DNA of 64,000 bases from Mediterraneibacter agrestimuris (GTDB taxonomy: Bacteria; Bacillota; Clostridia; Lachnospirales; Lachnospiraceae): NCBI RefSeq assembly GCF_943193195.1, contig NZ_CALPDG010000003.1, forward strand, positions 1-64,000. The letters are read 5' to 3'. The position numbers and the translations under genes were made by a program. Under the pieces are notes generated by a model. It saw nothing but the letters and a program-made list of their open reading frames with translations. It had not been told where the DNA came from and ran no database searches. Below are positions 1 through 9,438 of this stretch, piece after piece (within the stretch, counting starts at the first letter, position 1; the number at the start of each line of letters is the position of its first letter).

Positions 1-71
1 TTAAGTTACGGTTTTACTTACTTTAAAGTAATGCTATCCGTTTTTAAGCAAGTTTATAGCGGCGTGAATAA

Positions 72-269
72 TTCAGGCTTAATTATGGTCCTGAGCCAGA
101 TACAATTTCACATTTGATTAAAAACGGAGCTAAGGTAGCAGAGGTTCCGGTAATAATGGATAAAAGAAAAGTTGGAACGAGCTATTTAAATGTGATTGGT
201 TCAGTAAAATATATGATAAGAATGATGACGTCAATTTTAATTCTTCAAAATTTTAGAATATTTCATTGA
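72..269 (+). pseudogene. C-terminal remnant of a family 2 glycosyltransferase
   Basis: An open frame without a start codon follows an in-frame TAA at 69-71 and ends at TGA 267-269. Its translation contains YGPEPDTISHLIKNGAKVAE, then a KVGTSYL segment and MIRMMTSILILQNFR. This is the usual C-terminal end of polyisoprenyl-phosphate-type GT2 glycosyltransferases of the DPM1-like group. The catalytic N-terminal two thirds are absent, and no continuation is evident in the other frames of bases 1-71. I read it as a decayed or truncated gene. A frameshift that leaves the rest outside the window is the alternative. Confidence 0.6.
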
Positions 270-343
270 TAAGAAAGTTTCTACAGTCCCCGTGAATATG
301 CCGTTTCTGTGAATCAAGACCTATAATTGAATGGAATCTGCAA

Positions 344-378
344 ATAAGGACGTTATTTTTGATAAATAGCGTCCTTTT
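344..378 (+). terminator. Rho-independent terminator-like hairpin
   Basis: An inverted repeat, AAGGACGTTATTT against AAATAGCGTCCTT with one G-U pair, is followed by TTTTCTT. It sits between the glycosyltransferase remnant and rhaB, so it separates the two transcription units. Confidence 0.6.
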
Positions 379-439
379 CTTGTGCGGTTTTACCAATTAT
401 AATAGAAACAGACTTAGAAATATATAAAGGAGGCACAAA

Positions 440-1843
440 ATGGACAAGTATTATCTGGCTGTGGATATCGGCGCATCCAGCGGACGGCACATGTTAGCAT
501 CCATGGTTGACGGAAAGGTGCAGTTAGAAGAAGTGTATCGCTTTCCAAACGGCATGGACAATGTGAATGGAACTCTGTGCTGGGATGTGAATCGCTTATT
601 TACAGAGATTAAGAACGGTTTGAAAAAGTGCAAAGAGCTGGGAAAGATTCCGGTATCCATGGGAATTGATACATGGGCAGTAGACTATGTTTTGTTGGAT
701 AAGGATGATAAGATTCTGGGAGATACTGTTGGATATCGTGACAACCGCACGGCAGGAATGGATGATAAGGTTTATGAGATGATTCCGCTTGAGGATTTGT
801 ATGCAAGAACCGGAATCCAGAAGCAGATGTTCAACACCATCTATCAACTGATGGCAGTCAAAGAGCAGCATCCGGAGCATATGGAGCAGGCAGAAGCAAT
901 GCTGATGATCCCAGATTATTTCCAATTTCTTTTGACGGGCGTGAAGAAACAGGAGTATACAAACGCCACAAGTACACAGTTGGTCAATCCAAAGACAAAT
1001 GACTGGGACTATGAGCTGATAGAAATGCTCGGTTATAATAAAAGGATGTTCCAGCCGATTTCTCTTCCAGGAACAGTAGCCGGCAATTTTACAAAAGAGA
1101 TTCAGGAGGAAGTCGGATTTGATTGTAAAGTTGTCCTTCCGGCAACACATGATACAGGTTCAGCAGTCATTTCTGTCCCGACTAATGATGATAATGCAAT
1201 CTACATCAGTTCCGGCACATGGTCACTGATGGGGATTGAACGGAAAGAGGCAGATTGTTCCAGAGAGGCGATGAAAGCGAACTTTACTAACGAAGGCGGA
1301 TATGATTATCGTTTCCGCTTCCTCAAAAATATTATGGGACTCTGGATGATTCAGTCCGTGAAAAAGGAATTTGAAGAAGATTTGTCTTTTGGGGAGATTT
1401 GCTCAAGAGCATCCAAAGAGACAATAGAATCGATTGTGGACTGCAATGATGACAGTTTCTTTGCGCCGGACAGTATGATCAAGGCAGTACAGGATTTCTG
1501 TGTGAATACAAAACAGCAGGTACCTAAGAGCGTAGGAGAGATTGCTGCGGTTGTATATAACAGTCTGGCAAAATGCTACGGAGATACAGTTAAAGAGATT
1601 GAAGCAATCACAGGAAATACATACGATACAATCTATGTTGTGGGGGGCGGCGCTAATGCTGGATATTTGAATGAACTGACAGCCAGATACACAGGAAAAA
1701 ATGTTTCTGCGGGACCGACAGAGGCAACCGCGATCGGCAACATTGCTGCACAAATGCTTCATGACGGTGTATTCGCAGACCTTCCCGCAATAAGAACATG
1801 TATCGGAGAATCTTTTGACATCAAGTGGTACGGAAAAGAATAA
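440..1843 (+). CDS. rhaB: L-rhamnulokinase (RhaB), FGGY family
   Basis: This cytoplasmic kinase of the FGGY family phosphorylates L-rhamnulose to L-rhamnulose 1-phosphate, the second step of rhamnose catabolism. The 467-residue length fits RhaB. The N-terminal phosphate-binding motif DIGASSGR is at residues 9-16, the sugar-site region contains GIDTWAVDY, and the C-terminal lobe has ATHDTGSAV and VVGGGANAGYLNELTA. A strong AAAGGAGG precedes the ATG, and a TATAAT box lies at 398-403 without an obvious -35. rhaA follows after 67 bp, so the two genes form an operon. The aldolase gene rhaD is not next to them and is not in this window. The GH78 rhamnosidase at 44764 is a likely intracellular source of substrate. 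Confidence 0.93.
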   Translation: MDKYYLAVDIGASSGRHMLASMVDGKVQLEEVYRFPNGMDNVNGTLCWDVNRLFTEIKNGLKKCKELGKIPVSMGIDTWAVDYVLLDKDDKILGDTVGYRDNRTAGMDDKVYEMIPLEDLYARTGIQKQMFNTIYQLMAVKEQHPEHMEQAEAMLMIPDYFQFLLTGVKKQEYTNATSTQLVNPKTNDWDYELIEMLGYNKRMFQPISLPGTVAGNFTKEIQEEVGFDCKVVLPATHDTGSAVISVPTNDDNAIYISSGTWSLMGIERKEADCSREAMKANFTNEGGYDYRFRFLKNIMGLWMIQSVKKEFEEDLSFGEICSRASKETIESIVDCNDDSFFAPDSMIKAVQDFCVNTKQQVPKSVGEIAAVVYNSLAKCYGDTVKEIEAITGNTYDTIYVVGGGANAGYLNELTARYTGKNVSAGPTEATAIGNIAAQMLHDGVFADLPAIRTCIGESFDIKWYGKE

Positions 1844-1910
1844 GAATAGCATGGAATGTAAATTTCCTGCAAAATAAAAGAAAAGCCATATCAATAAGGA
1901 GGAAGAAAAG

Positions 1911-3164
1911 ATGACAAGATATGAATCAGCAAAAGAAATTTATGCAAAATTAGGTGTGGACACAGATGCCGCCATTGAAAAATGTATGCAGGTTCCGGTT
2001 TCTCTGCACTGCTGGCAGGGAGACGATGTGACCGGATTCGACCATGACGGACCTCTGACAGGCGGTATCCAGACAACAGGGAATTATCCGGGTAAAGCAA
2101 GAAATCCAGAAGAATTGTTGGCGGACATGGACAAGGCAATGAGCCTGATGCCGGGAATGAAAAAGATTAATGTACATGCATCTTATGCAGTTTTTGAAGA
2201 AGGAGAGTTCGCAGACCGGGATAAACTGGAACCAAAGCATTTCCAGAAATGGGTTGACTTTGCAAAGGAAAGAGGCATGGGACTGGACTTTAACCCGACA
2301 TTTTTCTCACATCCGATGATGAAAGACGGACTGACACTGTCAAGCCCGGACGAGGAAGTGAGACGTTTCTGGATTGAGCATGGCAAAGCATGTATCCGTA
2401 TTTCTACATATTTTGCAGAGCAGACAGGTATTCCGTGTGTTATGAATATTTGGACAGGCGACGGATATAAAGATATTCCGGCTGACCGTATGGGACCGAG
2501 AGTTCGTTATAAAGAGTCTATTGATGAGATTCTGTCAGAGCCATATGATCCGAAGATGGTAAAGCCATGCGTAGAGTCCAAGGTGTTCGGTATCGGTGTT
2601 GAGGCTTATACAGTAGGTTCTGCTGAGTTTTCACTGAGCTATGCAGCAGCAAATGTTGATAAGTGTCTGCCGCTTATGGATAATGGGCACTATCATCCGA
2701 CAGAAGTTGTTTCTGATAAGATTCCGGCTTTGCTGACATTCTTCCCGGAAATTGCCTTGCATGTAACACGTCCGATTCGCTGGGACTCTGACCATGTGGT
2801 TCTGTTTGATGACGAGACAAGAGAAATTGCGCAGGAAATCGTCCGTTGTGAAAATGGACTGGAGCGTACTTATATCGCACTGGATTACTTTGATGCATCC
2901 ATCAACCGTGTTTCTGCATGGGTAACAGGTTTCAGAAGTTTCCAGAAAGCTCTGCTCAATGCATTGTGTACACCGAGCGCAATGCTCAAAGAATTGCAGG
3001 ATACGAATCAGATGAGCAAGAAGATGGCATTGCAGGAGCAGTGCAAGACACTTCCTCTTGGAGATATCTGGGAAGAATATTGTAAGAGATGTGGAGTTGC
3101 TGCAGAGGGATGGTTTGATGAGATTGAGAAATATGAGGCAGAAGTACTGTCAAAGAGAGCATAA
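1911..3164 (+). CDS. rhaA: L-rhamnose isomerase (RhaA)
   Basis: This metal-dependent aldose-ketose isomerase converts L-rhamnose to L-rhamnulose. The 417-residue length is right for the family. Recognisable segments are LHCWQGDDVTGFD near the N-terminus, GLDFNPTFFSHP, and TRPIRWDSDHVVLFDD in the C-terminal half of the barrel. An AAGGAGGAAG ribosome site precedes the ATG. It is the last gene of the rhaBA unit, which is closed by a strong terminator at 3188-3220. Substrate would come from transported rhamnose or from the cytoplasmic GH78 enzyme in this window. Confidence 0.95.
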   Translation: MTRYESAKEIYAKLGVDTDAAIEKCMQVPVSLHCWQGDDVTGFDHDGPLTGGIQTTGNYPGKARNPEELLADMDKAMSLMPGMKKINVHASYAVFEEGEFADRDKLEPKHFQKWVDFAKERGMGLDFNPTFFSHPMMKDGLTLSSPDEEVRRFWIEHGKACIRISTYFAEQTGIPCVMNIWTGDGYKDIPADRMGPRVRYKESIDEILSEPYDPKMVKPCVESKVFGIGVEAYTVGSAEFSLSYAAANVDKCLPLMDNGHYHPTEVVSDKIPALLTFFPEIALHVTRPIRWDSDHVVLFDDETREIAQEIVRCENGLERTYIALDYFDASINRVSAWVTGFRSFQKALLNALCTPSAMLKELQDTNQMSKKMALQEQCKTLPLGDIWEEYCKRCGVAAEGWFDEIEKYEAEVLSKRA

Positions 3165-3187
3165 TTATAAAATATCAAAATGAGAAG

Positions 3188-3222
3188 CAGCCGGGAAATC
3201 GTAGTATTTCCCGGCTGTTTTA
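3188..3222 (+). terminator. Terminator of rhaBA
   Basis: A 12-bp perfect stem, CAGCCGGGAAAT with ATTTCCCGGCTG, has a six-base loop and is followed by TTTTAT. This is a textbook intrinsic terminator 24 bp after the rhaA stop codon. Confidence 0.9.
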
Positions 3223-3251
3223 TGTAAAGGAGAAAATGTATATGTTAGTGT

Positions 3252-3545
3252 TTGCGGGCGAAATATGCACTTATGGCTCAATGCAATTTTAAAACGCTTG
3301 ACATATGGATCAGAACAGTTTCTAATAAAGCTATAGATTGTGGATTAATGGCGGGAGATTTATTTGATGAAGGGAGATGGCAGGTATGCAGCTTGCTGAG
3401 TATGTCATGTCCCCAGTCTGTGTATGCATGGTACAACGGAAGAACAATACCGTCTTTGGACAATCTATATGGATTGAGCAGACTTTTCCAGTGTCCGATT
3501 GACGATTTGGTGTTGAGTGTTGAGGAGACATTCAATGCCATTTAG
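3252..3545 (+). CDS. Small XRE-like helix-turn-helix protein, possibly frameshifted at its start
   Basis: The C-terminal half carries an HTH signature: SCPQSVYAWYNGRTIPSLDN followed by LYGLSRLFQCPIDDLVL. This resembles small Cro/C1-type proteins common in Lachnospiraceae, so DNA binding is likely but the target is unknown. The start is doubtful. An in-frame TAG at 3246-3248 leaves only TTG 3252 or ATG 3273. The good AAAGGAG site at 3226-3232 instead serves ATG 3236, which opens an 18-codon frame ending in TAA inside this gene. Either the N-terminus has been frameshifted or a weak TTG start is used. The end overlaps the longest version of the next frame. Confidence 0.5.
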   Translation: MRAKYALMAQCNFKTLDIWIRTVSNKAIDCGLMAGDLFDEGRWQVCSLLSMSCPQSVYAWYNGRTIPSLDNLYGLSRLFQCPIDDLVLSVEETFNAI

Positions 3546-3603
3546 TGAAGTGTTGTGCAGGAAAAAGAAAGCAAAAAAGAAAATATCAGGGATGGAGACA
3601 GTA

Positions 3604-4284
3604 ATGAAAGAGCTTGAAACAATTGCACATATCAGAAATGGATTTACCGTAAAATTCGGAATTCCCCGGCAGAGTGGATTAACGGATGCAAAATCACGTA
3701 TTGTGTTTGAACCTAAGTATCGGGTGCAGGAGGCTTTCCGGGGGCTGGAAGTGTATTCTCACATTTGGATTTTATGGGAATTTTCAGAATCCATACGCGA
3801 TGAGTGGTCGCCTACTGTGCGTCCGCCCCGGCTGGGAGGCAATCAACGGGTAGGAGTCTTTGCAACCCGTTCTCCGTTTCGCCCTAATCCAATTGGTCTG
3901 TCAGTTGTGAAATTAGAACGGATTGATTGGAAGTGTGAGGACGGACCAGTTCTTTTTGTAAGCGGAGCAGATATACTGGATGGTACGCCTGTTTATGATG
4001 TGAAGCCATATCTTCCGCATGTAGATAGTATACCGGAGGCTGAGGGCGGTTTTGCAGGACTGGTAAAGGACTATAAGCTGCGGGTAGAATTTTCCGAAGA
4101 GTATCGCCGCCTGATTTCAGAGGAAGAGGCAGAAGTGTTGGCTCAATTGTTGGAACAGGATCCCCGTCCTGCATATCAGAATAATCCGGAGAGGATATAT
4201 GGATTGGAATACGGCGGGTTGGAAGTGAAGTTTAAGGTGGGGGATGGCTGCGTGTATGTATTGGGTATAGAAAAGATGAAATAG
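3604..4284 (+). CDS. trmO: tRNA m6t6A37 methyltransferase TrmO (TsaA-like)
   Basis: This is a member of the UPF0066/TsaA family, in which TrmO methylates N6-threonylcarbamoyladenosine at position 37 of tRNA(Thr) using S-adenosylmethionine. Family segments are GIPRQSGL, the conserved RPPRLGGNQRVGVFATRSPF patch, RPNPIGLSVVKL and DGTPVYDVKPYLPHVD. The start chosen, ATG 3604, has GGAG 6-7 bp upstream and gives about 226 residues. An in-frame ATG at 3517 would overlap the previous gene and add residues unlike the family, so it was not used. A terminator follows at 4298. Confidence 0.85.
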   Translation: MKELETIAHIRNGFTVKFGIPRQSGLTDAKSRIVFEPKYRVQEAFRGLEVYSHIWILWEFSESIRDEWSPTVRPPRLGGNQRVGVFATRSPFRPNPIGLSVVKLERIDWKCEDGPVLFVSGADILDGTPVYDVKPYLPHVDSIPEAEGGFAGLVKDYKLRVEFSEEYRRLISEEEAEVLAQLLEQDPRPAYQNNPERIYGLEYGGLEVKFKVGDGCVYVLGIEKMK

Positions 4285-4297
4285 ATGTATATTTGAT

Positions 4298-4338
4298 AAA
4301 TATGAGTCTGCAATAATATTGTGGACTCATATTTTATT
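4298..4338 (+). terminator. Terminator after trmO
   Basis: A perfect 11-bp stem, AAATATGAGTC (4298-4308) with GACTCATATTT (4324-4334), runs into a T-rich tail. It separates trmO from the gntR-clpC unit. Confidence 0.8.
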
Positions 4339-4383
4339 TGGATAAAACAGCAAGTAGTGAAAAGAAAGAGGACTTGATTTGAG

Positions 4384-4452
4384 ATTCGTATCTTGCGGGA
4401 AAAACTCATCTGTGCTAATATAACTATAACACAATCTGATGCAGATACGAAT
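4384..4452 (+). promoter_or_regulatory. gntR-clpC promoter bracketed by a 10-bp inverted repeat
   Basis: Seen in sequence: ATTCGTATCT at 4384-4393 and its exact complement AGATACGAAT at 4443-4452. Between them lies a plausible promoter, TTGCGG 4393-4398, a 17-bp spacer and TAATAT 4416-4421. The left arm abuts the -35 and the right arm lies downstream of the start point, before the ribosome site. Inference: an operator for the GntR regulator encoded immediately downstream. Confidence 0.5.
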
Positions 4453-4471
4453 GAGAACAGGAGTTGAGCCA

Positions 4472-4840
4472 ATGTTAATTGAGATTGATTTCAGCAGCAA
4501 TGAAGCGATTTATATACAACTTCGCAATCAAATCATCATGGGAATTGCTACATCAACAATTCGGGAAGGAGATTCTCTTCCGTCTGTTCGTCAGCTTGCG
4601 GATACAATTGGTGTGAATATGCACACGGTAAATAAAGCATACAATGTATTAAAACAAGAAGGATTCATCAGTTTGGACAAACGCCGGGGTGCTGTAATTG
4701 CTCTGGATATCAATAAGCTGAAGGCATTAGAAGAGATGCGGGAGAATTTACAGATTGTACTGGCAAAAGCATTTTGTAAGAACATCACGAGGGATGAAGT
4801 GCACGAGTTGGTGGATTCTATATTCGATGAATATTTGTAA
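4472..4840 (+). CDS. GntR-family regulator, YtrA subfamily
   Basis: This is a short (122-residue) winged-helix regulator. A GntR N-terminal domain contains IYIQLRNQIIMGI, SLPSVRQLADTIGVNMHTVN and YNVLKQEGFI, followed by only about 45 residues of C-terminal extension, as in the YtrA subgroup. ATG 4472 was chosen because AGGAG lies at 4458-4462; the earlier ATG at 4439 has no such site and overlaps the inverted repeat. YtrA-type repressors usually sit beside ABC transporters. Here the neighbour is clpC, 100 bp downstream in the same direction, where CtsR would be expected in other Firmicutes. Control of clpC by this protein is inference. Confidence 0.8.
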   Translation: MLIEIDFSSNEAIYIQLRNQIIMGIATSTIREGDSLPSVRQLADTIGVNMHTVNKAYNVLKQEGFISLDKRRGAVIALDINKLKALEEMRENLQIVLAKAFCKNITRDEVHELVDSIFDEYL

Positions 4841-4940
4841 TTGTTGACTACATTTACTGTTACAATGCAAAACCTGGTAAAAATTGCCTGCCGCAATGGG
4901 ATTTTGCTTTGTTAAATTTATAAAATTATAGGAGGGATTT

Positions 4941-7385
4941 ATGCAGAATCAATATACAAAACAGGCGCTTTCAGCGATTCGGTTTGCCGCGTCAGAGGCA
5001 AAAAAACTGAAACATCCGTATATTGGAACAGAACATTTACTTTTGGGACTTCGTAAGGAATATACCGGAGTGGCTGGACAGGTTCTGGCACAGCATGGAG
5101 TCGATGAGGAGAAGATATTGCAATTGATGGATGAACTGATAGCTCCTGCATCGGGGGAGTTGAAAGAAAGTCAGCCGAAGGAATCACCAAGATTCCGTTG
5201 TATCTTAGAAGACAGTGTTGCGGAGGCAGCACGTTTTCATATGAAGGAAGTGGGAACGGAGCATCTTCTGATGGCAATTATCCGGGACGTGGATAGTGTA
5301 GCTGCCAAGATTTTGATTACTTTGAATATTAATTTGCAGAAGATGTTTCAGGATATTTTATCAGCGGCGAGTGTGGACCCAAAGGACTATCAGGATGAAA
5401 TTGCTGATGAGAACCGCGGCGCTGGCGGAGCGCTTGAGCAGTATTGCAGGGATTTGACATTAGAAGCAGAAGAGGGAAAGTTGGATCCTGTAGTCGGACG
5501 GGAGGAAGAAATCTTCCGTTTGATGCAGGTGTTAAGCCGGCGTACGAAGAATAATCCATGTCTGGTAGGAGAGCCGGGAGTCGGTAAAACAGCAATTCTG
5601 GAAGGTATGGCACAGAGACTTGCGCTTGGTGTCGTACCGGAGAGTATGAAAAGAAAACGGATTTATACGTTGGATTTGGCGGGATTGATTGCAGGCTCTA
5701 AATACCGCGGAGAATTTGAGGAACGGATGAAACGGCTGATTTCGGAGGTGGAATCCAATCAGGATGTCCTGTTGTTTATGGATGAGCTGCATACGATGAT
5801 CGGCGCAGGAGGAGCAGAGGGGGCAATGGATGCCTCAGGTATACTTAAACCTGCATTATCACGGGGGAGGCTGCAGTTGATCGGGGCAACAACGATTGCT
5901 GAATACAGAAAATATATTGAGAAGGATGCTGCACTTGAACGGCGTTTCCAACCCATTACAGTGGAAGAGCCAGATAAGGAGCAGTGTTTAGAGATTTTGT
6001 ATGGTTTAAAGAATAAGTATGAGAAGCACCATAAGGTAGTGATTACAGAGGACGCGCTTCGTGCGGCAGTAGAGCTATCCGAGCAGTATATCACAGACCG
6101 TAATCTGCCGGATAAAGCGATTGACGTGATGGATGAAGCATGCTCTAAGATCAGTCTGAAAGGATATAAGGTGCCGGAAAATCTGGTAAAGCTGGAAGAT
6201 TCTTTGAAAGAACTGATTGTACAGAAGACAGAGAGTATCAAGGCGGGAGATTTTGCAGAAGCGTCTCTTATACAGAAGGAACAGGAGGAAGTTCAGAAGA
6301 AGTTGATTTCCCTGCGGAAACGGCTGGATAAAAAGAATCAGTCTACACATCTGCAGGTGGGAGAAACGGATATTGCAGAGGTGGTATCTGCATGGACAAA
6401 GGTTCCGGTAAGTAAGCTGGAAGAAAGCGATGCAGAACGTTTGAATAAGTTAGAGCAGGTGCTTAAGAAACGTGTCATCGGACAGAGTGAGGCGGTCAGC
6501 GCCGTAGCAAGAGCCGTCAAGAGGGGAAGAGTGGGATTGAAAGATCCGAAACGACCGATTGGTTCTTTCCTGTTTCTCGGACCTACAGGTGTGGGTAAGA
6601 CGGAGCTGTCTAAGGTACTGGCAGAGACCTTGTTTGGTAAGGAAGACGCGATGATCCGTGTTGATATGTCGGAGTATATGGAGAAGCATTCCGTTGCTAA
6701 GATGATTGGTTCCCCTCCGGGATATGTGGGACATGAAGAAGGCGGACAGTTGAGTGACAGAGTGCGCACACATCCCTACTCAGTGATTTTATTTGATGAG
6801 ATTGAAAAGGCACATCCCGATGTCTTTAATATTTTGCTTCAAGTACTTGATGACGGACGGATTACAGATTCACAGGGACGGACAGTGGATTTTAGCAATA
6901 CTGTTATTATTATGACATCCAATGCCGGAGCGAAGGCTATTATGGAACCGAAGAAACTGGGCTTTGCAGTGAAGGAAGATGCTAAGGGTGATTATGAGAG
7001 GATGAAACAGAATGTAATGGAAGAGGTGAAGTTGATCTTCCGTCCGGAATTCATCAATCGTATTGACGAGATTATTGTGTTCCACCCATTGAATAAGAAC
7101 GATATGAAGCAGATTTTGACCTTGCAGTGCAAGGAATTTACAAATCGTCTGAAAGAGCAGATGCAGATTGTACTGACACTTAGGGATTCTGCGAAAAACC
7201 TCATTATCGAGAAGGGTACAGATGTAAAATATGGAGCAAGACCGCTGCGCCGTGCATTGCAGACAGAGTTGGAAGATAAGCTTGCCGAAGCAATCCTTAG
7301 TGGGAAAATAAAAGCAGGAATGCAGGTAGAAGCAGGGGTTTCAAAAAAGGAAATTATTTTTTATCCGAAAGAGATAAAGGAGTAG
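4941..7385 (+). CDS. clpC: ATP-dependent Clp protease ATPase subunit ClpC
   Basis: This Hsp100 unfoldase feeds substrates to ClpP. The 814 residues run as follows: double Clp_N repeats (about 1-145), first AAA+ module with GEPGVGKT at residue 210, a UVR-type linker around [20 protein letters not shown], and second AAA+ module with GPTGVGKTE at about 548 and the ClpB-D2 C-terminal domain. The UVR segment and short middle region separate it from ClpB. In Bacillus clpC lies in ctsR-mcsA-mcsB-clpC-radA. Here McsA, McsB and CtsR are missing, a YtrA-type regulator takes the upstream place, and radA is still close downstream. An AGGAGGG site precedes the ATG. Confidence 0.93.
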   Translation: MQNQYTKQALSAIRFAASEAKKLKHPYIGTEHLLLGLRKEYTGVAGQVLAQHGVDEEKILQLMDELIAPASGELKESQPKESPRFRCILEDSVAEAARFHMKEVGTEHLLMAIIRDVDSVAAKILITLNINLQKMFQDILSAASVDPKDYQDEIADENRGAGGALEQYCRDLTLEAEEGKLDPVVGREEEIFRLMQVLSRRTKNNPCLVGEPGVGKTAILEGMAQRLALGVVPESMKRKRIYTLDLAGLIAGSKYRGEFEERMKRLISEVESNQDVLLFMDELHTMIGAGGAEGAMDASGILKPALSRGRLQLIGATTIAEYRKYIEKDAALERRFQPITVEEPDKEQCLEILYGLKNKYEKHHKVVITEDALRAAVELSEQYITDRNLPDKAIDVMDEACSKISLKGYKVPENLVKLEDSLKELIVQKTESIKAGDFAEASLIQKEQEEVQKKLISLRKRLDKKNQSTHLQVGETDIAEVVSAWTKVPVSKLEESDAERLNKLEQVLKKRVIGQSEAVSAVARAVKRGRVGLKDPKRPIGSFLFLGPTGVGKTELSKVLAETLFGKEDAMIRVDMSEYMEKHSVAKMIGSPPGYVGHEEGGQLSDRVRTHPYSVILFDEIEKAHPDVFNILLQVLDDGRITDSQGRTVDFSNTVIIMTSNAGAKAIMEPKKLGFAVKEDAKGDYERMKQNVMEEVKLIFRPEFINRIDEIIVFHPLNKNDMKQILTLQCKEFTNRLKEQMQIVLTLRDSAKNLIIEKGTDVKYGARPLRRALQTELEDKLAEAILSGKIKAGMQVEAGVSKKEIIFYPKEIKE

Positions 7386-7468
7386 AAAATCAGAGGAAAT
7401 TATTATATACTATTATGTAGAAAGGCTAACAGTCAAAAGCCCAAAATACATAGGAGGAACAGAAGAAA

Positions 7469-7882
7469 ATGTCAACAGTAAAAGAATTATTACGTGCAGA
7501 AAATGATGGGACACTCAGTTTTGGAGATTACACACGGGCTTCCAAGACAAAGTTGGATAACTATGAATTTGAAGGCGATATTTACAAAGTGAAGACATTT
7601 GCAGAGATTACGAAGCTTGAGAAAAATGGAATGTTCGTATATGAATCCGTTCCGGGAAGTACAGTAAAGAACTTCAGAGAAACAGACAGTGAGGTAACAT
7701 TCAAAGTATCCGCACCGGAGGATGTTCAGTTTACACTGGAACTTGAGCCAGAAAGCGAATATGAGGTATTCATCGGCGGTGAATCCGCAGGAAGGATGAC
7801 AACCAACTTAAGCGGGAAATTAAGTGTAAGCGTAGAACTTGCAACCGATGAGAGTACAGAAGTAAAAGTAGTAAAATGCTAA
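7469..7882 (+). CDS. Conserved Lachnospiraceae protein of unknown function
   Basis: A 137-residue acidic soluble protein with no signal peptide or membrane segment. The N-terminus has TVKELLRAENDGTLSFGDY, the middle KVKTFAEITKLEKNGMFVYE, and the C-terminal half is beta-rich with repeated valines and ends in a single cysteine. I recall relatives labelled 'endosialidase' in databases, but nothing here supports an enzyme and I do not adopt that name. It lies between clpC and radA with a good ribosome site (ATAGGAGGA) and is followed by a strong terminator. Confidence 0.75.
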   Translation: MSTVKELLRAENDGTLSFGDYTRASKTKLDNYEFEGDIYKVKTFAEITKLEKNGMFVYESVPGSTVKNFRETDSEVTFKVSAPEDVQFTLELEPESEYEVFIGGESAGRMTTNLSGKLSVSVELATDESTEVKVVKC

Positions 7883-7949
7883 AAAAGATTCGAATATAGA
7901 TGCATGATATAGCGGGTCTACATATAGTATTATAAGGACAAATTATTAC

Positions 7950-7978
7950 GGGGACAGGGCGCGCCTGTTCCCTTTTTT
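7950..7978 (+). terminator. Terminator between the 137-residue gene and radA
   Basis: GGGGACAGG pairs with CCTGTTCCC across GCGCG, followed by six T residues. A strong intrinsic terminator. Confidence 0.9.
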
Positions 7979-8017
7979 ATGACATAGGAATACAAAGACG
8001 AAAAAAGGAGAAATTCA

Positions 8018-9373
8018 ATGGCAAAGGGAAAGAAGACCATATATTTTTGTCAGAACTGTGGTCATGAAGAGACGAAATGGCTGGGACAGTGTCCGGCATG
8101 TAAAGAATGGAATACATTTGTCGAGGAAAAGGTCATTGGCTCTTCTGCATCTGCAAATGTCAGAACGGAACGGGAAGTAAAAATTGTCGCTCTGTCTGAA
8201 GTCAGCGCAGATGACCATACAAGAATCGAAACTGGTATGGCAGAACTGGACCGGGTGCTTGGAGGCGGAATTGTACCCGGTTCACTGGTTCTGGTAGGAG
8301 GCGATCCAGGAATCGGAAAATCTACAATTTTACTGCAGGTATGTCAGAGACTGGCGCAGGAACGAAGCGTCTTGTATATTTCCGGTGAGGAATCTCTTTC
8401 ACAGATCAAGCTGAGAGCAAACCGGATGGGGGAATTCAAAGAGAATCTGAAGCTGCTCTGTGAAACCAATCTGGGCACCATTCGTAATGTGATTGAAAAC
8501 CGCAGACCGGAGCTGGTTGTGATAGATTCGATCCAGACGATGTACAGTGAAGAAGTATCTTCTGCGCCAGGAAGTGTGTCCCAGGTGCGTGAGTCAACCA
8601 ATGTATTTATGCAGCTTGCAAAAGGACTGGGGATCACGATTTTTATTGTGGGACATGTGACAAAAGAAGGAACTGTTGCCGGACCGAGGGTACTGGAGCA
8701 TATGGTAGATACGGTGCTTTATTTTGAGGGAGACCGTCATGCATCTTACCGGATCCTGCGCGGGGTAAAGAACCGTTTCGGTTCTACCAATGAAATCGGA
8801 GTGTTTGAAATGCGGCAGAATGGTCTTGTAGAGGTGGAGAATCCTTCGGAGTATATGCTGAGCGGCAAGCCGGAAAATGCGTCCGGTTCAGTGGTTGCCT
8901 GCTCTATGGAAGGAACACGGCCATTGCTCATTGAGATACAGGCGCTTGTCTGTGAAAGCAATTTTGGAATGCCGAGACGAACTGCGGCGGGAACAGATTA
9001 TAATCGTGTAAATCTGTTGATGGCAGTGCTGGAAAAACGAATCGGTCTTCATATGTCCAACTGCGATGCCTATGTCAATATCGCAGGCGGAATTAAGATG
9101 AATGAACCGGCAATCGATCTTGGAATTGTGATGGCAATTATTTCAAGCTACAAGAACCGTCCGGTAGATGAAAAAATGATTGTTTTTGGAGAAGTGGGAC
9201 TAAGCGGCGAGGTCCGTGCGGTCAGTATGCCGGAGCAGAGAGTGACAGAAGCGAAGAAGCTGGGATTTGAAGTCTGTGTGATTCCGGAAGTGTCAATGGA
9301 TATGGTGAAGTCGATTAAGGGAATAAAAATTATCGGTGTAAAGACAGTGAATGATGCCATGAATCTAATATAG
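8018..9373 (+). CDS. radA: DNA repair protein RadA
   Basis: This is a RecA-related branch-migration helicase of recombination repair. The 451 residues start with a four-cysteine zinc finger (Cys11, Cys14, Cys25, Cys28). Then comes the RecA-like core with Walker A GGDPGIGKST and the RadA hallmark KNRFGSTNEIGVFEM. The C-terminal half is a Lon-like domain (GGIKMNEPAIDLGI, VFGEVGLSGEVRAV) that lacks proteolytic residues in this family. An AAAAGGAGA site precedes the ATG. Position near clpC is conserved in Firmicutes. Confidence 0.95.
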   Translation: MAKGKKTIYFCQNCGHEETKWLGQCPACKEWNTFVEEKVIGSSASANVRTEREVKIVALSEVSADDHTRIETGMAELDRVLGGGIVPGSLVLVGGDPGIGKSTILLQVCQRLAQERSVLYISGEESLSQIKLRANRMGEFKENLKLLCETNLGTIRNVIENRRPELVVIDSIQTMYSEEVSSAPGSVSQVRESTNVFMQLAKGLGITIFIVGHVTKEGTVAGPRVLEHMVDTVLYFEGDRHASYRILRGVKNRFGSTNEIGVFEMRQNGLVEVENPSEYMLSGKPENASGSVVACSMEGTRPLLIEIQALVCESNFGMPRRTAAGTDYNRVNLLMAVLEKRIGLHMSNCDAYVNIAGGIKMNEPAIDLGIVMAIISSYKNRPVDEKMIVFGEVGLSGEVRAVSMPEQRVTEAKKLGFEVCVIPEVSMDMVKSIKGIKIIGVKTVNDAMNLI

Positions 9374-9438
9374 TGTAACAGGCATAGTAACCTATATGGA
9401 TATTATGTCATATCATAAAGAAAAAAGGTATGTTTATT

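Noticed and set aside
7469-7882. Database-style name 'endosialidase' for the 137-residue protein
   Set aside because: The protein is far too small for an endosialidase and shows no catalytic motif; kept as unknown.
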